This document shows, piece after piece, positions 38,501 through 50,160 of a stretch of DNA of 58,788 nucleotides. Made by a program: the position numbers and the translations under genes. The notes under the pieces are model-generated. The model made no database searches. It was not told the origin of the DNA and saw only the letters and a program-made list of their open reading frames with translations. Source of the stretch: Paratrimastix pyriformis (taxonomy: Eukaryota; Preaxostyla; Paratrimastigidae); assembly GCA_027972325.1 (NCBI GenBank), contig JAPMOS010000087.1:105001-163788 (forward strand), written 5' to 3'. How positions within the stretch are numbered: the stretch's first letter is position 1; every line of letters begins with the position of its first letter.

Positions 38501-41500
38501 TGTGCGCCCGCCTTCCCACCCACCCTGCTGGCCAAGCTCCCCGCCGCCCTCCGCGACGTGCACCCCGACCTGGTGTTGCAGTCCCGTGGCTCTGACGGCA
38601 CCTGGTGGCTGCTCGACGTGGCCATCACTGGCCAGACCCACGACTGGCCGGCGCGGGCGGCGGCCAAGGCGGCCCACTACGTCGCCCTCTGCCAGGCCGT
38701 CACGGAGGCCACCGGGCAGCCCTGCCGCGCGGTGCCGGTGATCTTGTCGGCCCGAGGGACCGTGCCCCGGGCCACATGCCAGGCCCTGTCGCGGCTGACA
38801 CCGGCCGACCCCCCTGCCGCGCGAACCGACCTCCAGCGGGCCCTCTCCTCCGTCTCGACCCTTCTGGTTCGGGACGCCCTCGCGCTCATGACCATGCGCA
38901 ACGGCGCAGCTGCCGCGGCGGGCCCCGCGCCCTGGCCACGCCGTAGCGGCCGCCCAGGGCCCACGACCCGCCCCACCCGCCCCTGAGCACCCCTCCCCAT
39001 CACCCACACCCATCACTGGGCGGTCCCGCCACCAGGCGGGCCCCCGGCCGGGAGGAGCCACCATACGGGTCATTTGGCCCGGCCCCCCCCGGAGTGTAAC
39101 GCATGGCGCGAAGGCGCGAGTAACCTTTCTTCTTGAACTTGTCGCCTGCGCCCTCGCAAATACACAGCATGTTCTCTCCGACACATCCGACACATCTGAC
39201 ACACATCCGACACATCCGACACATACGACACACATCCGACACATACGACACACATCCGACACACATCCGACACACATCCGACACATCCGACACATCCGAC
39301 ACACATCCGACACACATCCGACACATACGACACATACGACACACATCCGACACATCCGACACATCCGACACATCCGACGACACATCCGACACATACGACA
39401 CATACGACACACATCCGACACATCCGACACATACGACACACATCCGACACACATCCGACACATACGACACACATACGACACACATCCGACACATCCGACA
39501 CATCCGACACATCCGACACATCCGACACATCCGACACATACGACACACATCCGACACATACGACACACATCCGACACATCCGACACATACGACACACATC
39601 CGACAGAACATGCTGTGTATTTGCGAGGGCGCAGGCGACAAGTTCAAGAAGAAAGGTTACTCGCGCCTTCGCGCCATGCGTTACACTCCGGGGGGGGCCG
39701 GGCCAAATGACCCGTATGGTGGCTCCTCCCGGCCGGGGGCCCGCCTGGTGGCGGGGCCGCCCAGTGATGGGTGTGGGTGATGGGGAGGGGTGCTCAGGGG
39801 CGGGTGGGGCGGGTCGTGGGCCCTGGGCGGCCGCTACGGCGTGGCCAGGGCGCGGGGCCCGCCGCGGCAGCTGCGCCGTTGCGCATGGTCATGAGCGCGA
39901 GGGCGTCCCGAACCAGAAGGGTCGAGACGGAGGAGAGGGCCCGCTGGAGGTCGGTTCGCGCGGCAGGGGGGTCGGCCGGTGTCAGCCGCGACAGGGCCTG
40001 GCATGTGGCCCGGGGCACGGTCCCTCGGGCCGACAAGATCACCGGCACCGCGCGGCAGGGCTGCCCGGTGGCCTCCGTGACGGCCTGGCAGAGGGCGACG
40101 TAGTGGGCCGCCTTGGCCGCCGCCCGCGCCGGCCAGTCGTGGGTCTGGCCAGTGATGGCCACGTCACATACGACACACATCCGACACATCCGACACACAT
40201 CCGACACACATCCGACACACATCCGACACACATCCGACACACATCCGACACACATCCGACACACATCCGACACACATCCGACACATCCGACACACATACG
40301 ACACATCCGACACATCCGACACACATATCGACACATATGACAGAGACGGACCGCTGCCGTGTCGCAGGCCATCAGCAGGCGCACTCAGCAGACAAGACAC
40401 ATACGACACAACACATACTGGTACAAACGACACATCCGCACACGGACAACAACACATACGATGACAGAGACGGACCGCGAGCCATGTCGAAGGCCATCCG
40501 CAGGCGCAGCTCAAGATACATACGACACATATACGACACATATACGACACAGACGACACATATACGACACAGACGACACATATACGACATATACGACACA
40601 TATACGACACATATACGACACATATACGACACATATACGACACACACGACATACAACATACCCGACAGATCCGACGCAAAGGACAGAGACGGACCGCGGG
40701 CCATGTCGAAGGCCATCCGCAGGCGCAGCTCAAGATACATACGACACATACGACACATACGACACATACCCGACACATACCCGACACATACGACACATAC
40801 CCGACGCATACCCGACGCATACGACACATACCCGACACATACGATACATACGACACAACACATACGACGTAAAGGACAGAGACGGACCGCGGGCCATGTC
40901 GAAGGCCATCCGCAGGCGCAGCTCGGCGGGCAAGACGGCAGAATCGTCATGAAGCAGGGCATAGAGAGACCCCCGGCTCATGAACTCGGTGATGATCAGC
41001 TTGGGACTCTCAAAGGTGGCCCCAATGAGGGCCACAATGTACTAATGAGTCGACCAATACATACAGATTAGGGTGATGATCAGCTTGGGACTCTCAAAGG
41101 TGGCTCCAACGAGGGCCACAATGTACTAGTAGTCGCCCACAAAAAACAAACAGATTGGACGGCCAGGGTCATGAAGAAACGTTGACGGAAAGAAAGACAC
41201 GAACTCGGTGAGGAAGGATCCCCACGCGCCTCCGAGCCACACATATCCCGCGTGAAGAAAACCAAATCCCAGGCAACCTGCAATGCGATCAGCCCCCCAA
41301 GGCCCAGACGGACCGGATGGCGCAGGGTACGCATGAGGGAGACCTCCCGCTTGAAATCGGCCATCTGAGCCTCCGTCTGGCCCGTCTCGAAGAGCCGCTA
41401 CGGTGGTGGATGGAAGTGGGAAGCGAAATACAGTTGGAATGAGAGAGCCGGGGAGCCCTTCAAGTGCATGGGGCAGGGACCAAAAAATTATGGGTCGGTC

Positions 41501-44500
41501 AAAAAAAAAAATATGATATGGACCTCCCCCGGCCCTTGAAGTCCGCCGCTTTTGCAAAAAAATATGGGATGGCGAAAAAAAAAAAACGTACTGCTTTTTT
41601 CTTTTGATTGCCGCATTTTCTGATCCCGTCCTCGTCCTTCACCCCCCAGCCAAATTGCACGCTCCCTTTCTGAGTGCGTTTTTCGATTCCTCATCAAAAG
41701 AAAAAACGGCTGTGGGGGGTGGGTGTGGGGTTTTTGGGTGTATGATGGGTTTTTTCTGATTCCGTTCATGTTCTTTTTCCCCCCCAAATCCAATTTCCTC
41801 CTTTTCTTTTCTGAGTGCATTTGATCAAACATGAGGTCCCCCCCACCCGTGTCCATAAAAATAAAAAAAAAAAAATTAGGCTGAGACCTTGACGGCCACG
41901 GTGGTTCCGTTGAGGTCGCCCTTGAACACCTCCCCGGCAGCCCCGTTGCCGATCTGATCAACACCAAAGGAAGCAAACGAGAATGAACACATGAGATGAT
42001 CCTCCCCGGGCACCATTTGCCGATCTGAGGGGATGCATCATCACAAAGAAATCGGACGGGAATGAATGTGAGGCGCTGTTGAAGTCACGAGCCAACCTCA
42101 GTCAGCACCAAAAACTGCGGAAGATGCAATCGGCCTCCGAACAAACTGATGGGGTCGACCAAACGACAGACCCTCTGGCAAATCTTGAGGCTACTGAAAT
42201 CAACCGAGGCCACCTGGTACCCGCGCCATGAGGCCAGCTCAATCGAGGTCGCCCGGCGCAGGCGCAGCCAGCGGGTCAAGAAGTAGGCCCCGAACCCGAT
42301 CAGCACCGTGGCCACGATGATGGCGCCCGCAATCAGGGCGCCCGTCACCAGGGACTGGTAGCTGACGAAGGTGTGCAGGGTGCCCACCGTGCCGCACTGG
42401 TGCCCGTCATTGCTAGTGAGCAGAGAAGACAGTTGGAGGGGGTTTTTTATGAGGCCGAGCACTGGTCTTTTTCCTGGTTCTTTTGCAGAAAGTCAAAATG
42501 ACTCTGGAATTTACACAGCCCAAGACTGCGTCATCGCCGAGTTATAGAAATTTGACTATTGCTCGAACCCGCGATTGAGTGACTTTGGCAGCTGTGAGGG
42601 TCCTGGCCCTCGCTTACCAGGTTGGTCATCAGGCAAAAAAATGATGGGATGCCAAAAAAAAAAAGGCTATAAAGCCCGTCACCAGGTAGCTGACAAAGGT
42701 GTGCAGGGTGCCCACCGTGCCGCACTGGTGCCCGCGTTGCTCATGAGGACAGATGGATGGCTATATGATGCCGAGCACTGGTCAAAAAAATTATGGGACG
42801 CAAAAAAAAATTACCAGAACTGCTACCCAAATGATTATGGGATTCGGGGCATCCCATATTTTTTTCGGGACATGGGCGGCTCATAAGAAAAAAAAGGCGA
42901 GACAGATGGCAGACCTCACCTGGACCAGGAAGTCGCCGGTCCCGTACGGGTCTGGGGGCGCGCATGAGACGAGCCCCTTGGCCAGGTCGGTGATGGTCAT
43001 GGGCACGGTGGTGGCGGCGCTTTGGTTGGCCAGCGGGACGAAGACGCAGACGGGACTGAAATCGGCCAGCGACTCGACATCGTGCAGTTGGATCTGTGGA
43101 GGTGGGGGAGAGGGGTATTTGGAGACCGATATCAAGAGTCTCACCTCCCTTGCAATTGGGTGGGCCCCTCTGGAAGGAGTGGCGGGGGGTGGATCGATGC
43201 GTCGAGTGGCTTTTTCATTTTAGGGTCTGAGGCGCACCGAAAAGTTATGGGATTGGTAGACTGAAGTCCAAAAAGCAAGTTGGAACGAGACCTGCATGAT
43301 GGGCAGCAGTTGGCGGTTTATACAGTCTGTCCTCCCAGAATAATTATGGGACTGGCAAAAAAAAAAATATTATGGGAAAATCCCATAATTATACCGTCCA
43401 CCAACCTACACTATAAGAAAAAAAAAAAACGTACCGACCTTGACATCCAGCACGGGCACGGCGAACTCCACGCGGCCCCCGGCCAGCTTCTGGCCCTGGA
43501 AGGAGGCCTGCAGGATGGGCAGCAGCTGCTGGCTGGTGGCGTTGAGCCCCTCCACGACCGATGAAGAGTCAGCATAGATCCAGAAGGGGCTGCACACATA
43601 CCCAAATGAAATGAATGAGAATGAAATGTTTGTGCCGAACAAAAGCAGCGGAGACCCAGAAGCAGGCAGGCAACATAGCATCCCAGGAAGGGAATGAAGA
43701 TCGTTTGTCAAACGGAAAGGCAAACCAAAGCAGCGGAGCAGAAGGGCATCCAGAAATGGAATGAAAGATGTTTGGCGTGTGACAAACGAATGTGCTTTGA
43801 TGATTGTTGGAGGGGCAGACAAGATCAAACAACACCAAACCAAACACCAACCACTTCCACCAATGTTCACTTTTCACACGTCAGCAGACCCTTCGGCCTC
43901 GCTTGGCCCCAGCACAAGCCGGCTGGCGCCCCGCAGCCAGACGTTCATCGGCCGGTCCCATCCGCTGGTCCGCGTGGCGTAATTCAGCCAAAACTCGCAC
44001 TCCGCCAGGGAGGCCTCGACCCCGTCCATCACCAGCGCCCCACCTGCGTTGCCGGAAAACCGCAGGTCGAAGAGCCGCGCCCGGGCAGCGCGCAGGCTGA
44101 CTGCCGCACGGGGGGTGGACTCGCCCGAGGGGCCCATTTGGTGAAGGAACTCGGACGAGAGCAGGGCGATCGGCGGCGGCGGGGCGGAGGTCCCGCTGCT
44201 GCTGCTGCGGGGGTGCGGAGGGATGTGCGGAGATTGTGATGATATACTCCTCGAGACCTCGGAAAAATTATGGGTCTCGTCCCATATTTTTTTTTCTGTC
44301 CCGGATGAATTGCTTTTCGTGGACTCGCCCGAGGGGCCCATTTGGTGGAGGAACTCGGACGAGAGCAGGGCGATCGGCGGCGGCGGCGGGGCGGAAGTCC
44401 CGTTGCTGCTGCTGGTATGGAGTGGGAAGAAGCAGGGGGGGGTGCGTGATGCTCGTATACTCCGGGAGTATCGGAAAAATTATGGGGCGCGACCCATAAT

Positions 44501-47500
44501 GATTTTTGCATCCCGTCCCATAATATGGTTTTCGATGAGGAGCGTGAAGAAGTACTCCCCGAGGCATCGGAAAAATTATGGGTCCCGTCCCATAATTTTT
44601 TCTTCAGCCCACGTGGTATCAATGCGGGCGCACAGGCACTCACAGACAGTGACGGGTCCACAGCCGGGGTCAGTTCGATCGCCGTCCCACTGATCTCGGC
44701 CGTGTGTCCATGAACTTCGACCATTTCGTCCTCCCGGTGGGCATCGGAAAAGTTATGGGTCCCATCCCATAATTTTTTTGCTTTAGCCGCGGATCATAAA
44801 GGATGGACATCAAGACACGGCACACAGACAGTGACGGATCCACGGCCGGGGTCAGTTCGATCGCCGTCCCACTGATCTCGGCCGTGTTGTCCAAGAAGCG
44901 GCACCCCTCCACACGCAGGGGCTGCTCGTATGTCGAGCAGACAGCACCGCCAATGGAGGCGGCCCGGTTTTTGGCGAAGGTGCAGTCGGTCAGTGACCAG
45001 CCGGACTGGGCCCACGAGTAGAAGGCTCCTGAATGGGAGGAGGGGAGGAGAGAGAGAGGAGAGAGAGAGAGAGAGAGAGAGTATTTTAAGTGATTTCTTT
45101 TCTCTCTTTGTTCCCCTTTTACGGGCCCTGGTGGCTCGGTTTTCCGGAATATGAGAGAGAGAGAGAGAGAGACGGCGGGGAAAACGGTCATGATTTCGCG
45201 GGGTTTCCTCATCATTGGAATCCAAACCTCTCCGGCTGCGAGCGCGTCGCAGGAGGAGAAAAGCCCTCATGTAGAATTGGCCGCACCCCTGACACAAGGC
45301 ACCCCCCACCCCACCCCACCCCACCCCCTCATCACCCACCCATTGGGGCTCCGCACGCCGCGGCTGCCGATGGATGGTGTGTCGATGGATGGTGTGGTGG
45401 CGGACCTCCTGAAGTGGCGTTATTCCCGGCAAATGTGCACTCGGTGGCCACGAGTGAGCTGCCCTCCTCCTGCTGGTATGCCCCGCCCAGATTGGCCAGG
45501 TTGTCCTGCAGGGTGCTGTTCACCAGCGTCACCTGCAAGGGTGGTGGGTGGGGATGAGATTGGCCAGGTTGCAGGGTGCAGTTCACCAGAGTCACCTGGT
45601 GGGGATTGGCGCGCAGAGTGGCCACGGCCTCGGGGAGGCGGGCCCGCAGGAGGGCCCACCGGGCTGCCCCGCGGGTCACCGGCTGGACATGGGCCTGCTG
45701 GGCGTGGGCCAGCCGCGAGGGCCGCGGGCGGCCCCGGGGCAGGCACGTCCATCCCATCCAGCCATCCATCCCATCCAGCCATCCATCCCAGCCACCCATC
45801 CCATCCATCCACCTCCAACCCTCCACCCACCCACCCAACCAACCAACCAACCATCCAATCCATCCCATCCAACCATCCATCCCATCCATCCATCCATCCC
45901 ATCCATCCACCTCCAGCCCTCCACCCAACCAACCAACCAACCATCCGTCCATCCCATCCATCCATCCCATCCATCCATCACTCAATCCGGGCGGGACCGA
46001 CAGACCATGGCTTGTCTGCTCGCCGCCAGTGCCCCGCCCGCCGTATAGGCGACATTCCCCTCAAACAGCCCGTCCTCAATCCGGGCGGTCGCGTTCTGGT
46101 TCACGGCCACAGCGCCCGTCCCGGCCTGGGTCAGCCGAACCACGTCGCCTGTCGAGACCCACGTCGATTTTGACAGGCACAACGCCCCGCCCAAATGTCC
46201 GGCATTGCCCGTAAACACCACCCCGTCCGAGGCCACCGCTGAGCTGGTCGCAAACACGGCCCCGCCCTCCTTGGCCTGATTTCCAACGTAATGACCGCCG
46301 CGCAGGCGGACGGTGGACAGGCGTGTCGAAAGGACCCCCCCTGTGCCTTCGTCCACCAGATTTCCGGCCGCGATGAGGTCGGTAAGGTCGGCCGTGGTCC
46401 GTTCCAGGCTGAGCGCCCCGCCGGCCGTCAGGGCGCCGTTGCCGAGGAAGCGCGAGGCGGTGAGGGTCAGGGAGGAGCCATCCTCGGCCGCCAGACAGCC
46501 ACCTGTGTCAGAGCAGAGAGAGATTTTGTGTTGGGTGATTTTCCTTCCCCTTTTACGGGCCCTGGTGGCTCGGTTTTCCCGAGGCCAGGAACCCACCTGT
46601 TGGGTGTCCGGCAAAACTCACACAAATTCAGGGCAGTAAGAGTCAGAAGAGCCTCCTCGGCAGCGGCCAGACAACCACCCATCCCATGGGGTATTTCAGA
46701 GAACAGAGAGAGAGAGACATGCTGTGTATATGCTATAGGACGCAGGCGTGCGGGGTATAAGGAAGAGGGAGGCCCGGGATTGAGCGGCATCGACGGACCC
46801 ATCCGTGCGCTGCACTTGGCGCACTGCGAGCCGTCCATCCGCAGGCCGCCCCGCACCGCAACAGCCCCGCCTCCCTCGCCGGCCCAGCAGCCATCGAACC
46901 GGCATCGGTCCAGCTCCGCCCGACCCACAATCATCATCCCGCCGCCGCTCTGGGCTGCCCGACACTCGGCGAAGGTGGTCTCCGTCAGCTGGATGGTAGA
47001 GGCCACTCCGGAGGCGAACAGACAGCCGCCCGTCTCGAAGAGGGCGGCCGTGCTCGACGCCGGCAGGCCCACAAAGTCACACCGCTCCAGAGCGGCACTG
47101 CCCAGGGTGTCCAGTGCGAGCGAACCGCCCCGGGCCACGCAATTCGGACAGCTGGCCGCGTTCCGGTCGAAGCGGACCCCCGCCGCGGTGAAATTGGACG
47201 AGGTGAAGGGGCTGATTTGGTCGCGCCAGGCAGCCAGGGCCCCGCCCACCCCCCACACCGATGCCGACGCCTGGTTCTCGGTGAAGGTGACGTTGCGGAG
47301 GGACAGGGGCCCGGCATCGTGTGCCGAGAGCGCCCCACCGCTTGCCGTCCGTGCGTGGAGTGTGTTCTGAGTGAAGACGCAATCCCGCAGATCCGCCGCA
47401 GCCCCAGCAGCCAGCGCCACGGCCGCGCCCTCACCCGTGTCCCTGGCGGTATACTCATTGCCCACAAACTCGACCCGGGTGAGCACCGAGGCGCCGCGGG

Positions 47501-49885
47501 TCAGCGCCAGCGCCCCGCCCAGCAACACCGCAGCCTGCCCGCGGTTCTGTGAGAAGGCGACGTCCTGGGCGTCCAGCGGGCCAACCACCCGGGCCACGGC
47601 ACCCGTGACAGTGGCCTGTGCACTGTTATACACGGTGTTGTTGGAAAACGAGCAGCCGCGCATGTTGGTGATGGGCGAGCCGACCACCCACAAGGTGGCC
47701 CCGTCGAGCGCGGTGGTGGCCATGGAGAGGGTGCCCGTGCAGCGGACTGAGGTCAGTGAGACATGCAGAGAGGCCGCGAGGTAGATTGCGCCCCCGCCGC
47801 CCTGCACACCAGCAGCCCCCCAAATCGGATCGTCAGCGCAGCAACAGCAAAAAAAAAAAAAAGCAGGCTGAACATGACGGCAGCCCCAGATCGAGCGTGG
47901 TCTTATCAGAAGGGCGGGCGGGCGAAGGAAAAGAAGGTGTGGTGGTGGTGGTGGTGGTGGTGGTGATGGTGGTGGGCCATTATTTGGGGGGGGATCTCGG
48001 GGATGAACTGGTGTTTTGGAAGGAGGTGGTTGGACGAATGGGATCTGCACAACAACATCCAGTCGCCATCATTCAACCATCAACATCACCCAAGCATCAT
48101 CGCCATCACGAATCATCATCATCCAATCATCCACCAACAGAGAGAGAACATGCTGTGTATTTGCGAGGGCGCAGGCGACAAGTTCAAGAAGAAAGCTTAC
48201 TCGCGCCTTCGCGCCATGCGTTACACTCCGGGGGGGGCCGGGCCAAATGACCCGGATGATGGCTCCTCCCGGCCGGGGGCCCGCCTGGTGGCGTGGCCGC
48301 CCGGTGATGGGTGTGGGTGACAACACCCTATTAACACCATCATCCTCATCATCCAATCATCCAATCATCATCATCCAGTCATCATCCTCAATCATCCAAT
48401 CATCATCATCCAGTCATCATCATCATCATCCAGTCATCATCATCATCATCCAGTCATCATCATCATCATCCAGTCATCATCATCATCATCCAGTCATCAT
48501 CATCATCATCCAGTCATCATCATCATCATCCAGTCATCATCATCATCATCCAGTCATCTCACATCCACATCCAATCATCATCATCCAACCATCATCATCC
48601 AACCATCATCATCCAACCATCATCATCATCATCCAACCATCATCATCCAACCATCATCATCCACAGACCGTTGCCTCAGAAGTCAGTTGGTTCCCTTCAA
48701 AGTCACACTGCTCCAGTGCGGCCGTCCCATTGCCCGTCGGAGCCGTCGGTTCGCCATCATCATAAAACCCGAGATTTGCGTACAGCGCCCCGCCCATGGC
48801 CTGCGCATCCGACCCCCCGTCCACTGTCACCTGACTCTCGACAAAGGTCGAGTTTCGCACAACCAGATCAACGTTCCCAAACGCGCCCATCACAGCCACG
48901 GCCCCACCGCTCGCCCGCCCGCTGGACGAACTCAGCCGGGAGCCGGAAAACCGCGTGCCGCTGATGGTGACGCTGCTCCGATGCTCCACAATCGCATAGA
49001 ATGAGCCGCCTGAAGCCCCGGCGAACCCCATGGCCTGGTTGCCGGCGAACGCACAGCCGGACAGGGAGATTGCAGTGGCCTGGCTGGTCGAGATGCCGAG
49101 CGCACCGCCTGCGGAACCCGACTGTCCGGATCTGCCGGCATCGATCACGTTCTCCGTGAAACTGCAGCCCGTCAGATTGACCGCCGCGGCGGAGGGCAGC
49201 GCCACTTCAATGGCGAGCCCACCGCCCATGGCAGTGCTGGTGGTGCCGATGACGTTTCGTCGAAAGACCGTGTCCGTGCATGAGATGAGGCCCGGTGGCC
49301 GGTTGGCGACCACCGACAGGCCCCCACCGGTGGCTGTCTGGGGCGGCCCGTAGATCGTGTTCCCCGTGAACTCCGATCGGACCACCTGCACGGCCGCCGT
49401 GTCGGCCAGGCTGAAGCCGGCACCCTTGATGCCCACCTGTCCCGCGGCCACGATGCCGTTCTCCCGGACCACCACGCGATCGAGCACCACCTGGTCAAAG
49501 CCCGCAATCGTGCCCGCCCCGCCCGTCGTCACGCCCGACAGGGTCGCGTCGTGGTCGTGGACCTGGTTGCCCGTGAACAGGCTCGCTTGGATGGTCACCT
49601 GACTGTCGGCTTGCGGGGCGGTGAGGCTGAGGGCAAGGGCACCACCCGAGGCGGAGATGGGCGAGGTGGCCTGGTTGCGGTCGGCCGTGCAGTTGTGCAG
49701 GGTCACTTGGGTGAACCCGGTGATGGAGAGGGCACCGCCAGAGGCCAGTTCCGAGGACGCGGCTGAGTTGCTGTGTGTGTGTGTGTGTGTGTGTGGATGA
49801 CCGAAGAAGAACGATGATTGTGGGGCAAATTCAAAGTAAAACCACGATGGGATCCCCCACATTCTCGTGCGCCCCCCTCCTCCCC

Positions 49886-49916
<31 letters not shown>

Positions 49917-50129
49917 ACATGCACAGCGTCCATACACGCAGCTCTCTGTGCCACGGGACCGGAGGGAGGCGTGGGGTGGTCCTCCGCACGGACCGAGCAA
50001 GCAGGCATCCCTCCATCAGCAGTGCGCTTCCAGGGTCGGCGCTGATGGCCAAGGCGCCCCCGCGGGCCGCCTGATCGCTGACTAGGCGATTGTCCGTAAA
50101 TTCGACCTCCGCCAGGCGAACGTCCCGCC

Positions 50130-50160
<31 letters not shown>

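Larger units (their letters stand above)
44260..44783. repeat. Cluster of four intronic palindromes
   Basis: CGGAAAAATTATGGG followed by CCCATAATTTTTT or a variant at 44260-44297, 44468-44530, 44568-44605 and 44745-44783, all in one kinase intron. Confidence 0.88.

Noticed and set aside
35482-41071. Thr-His-Ile-Arg and Cys-Val-Gly-rich frames of 200-500 codons
   Set aside because: Translations of the CGACACAT satellite and of LINE UTR on either strand.
45332-45985. Trp/Gly/Met-rich frames
   Set aside because: Readings of the CCATCC array in a kinase intron; real exon content is only at 45697-45596 and 45532-45406.
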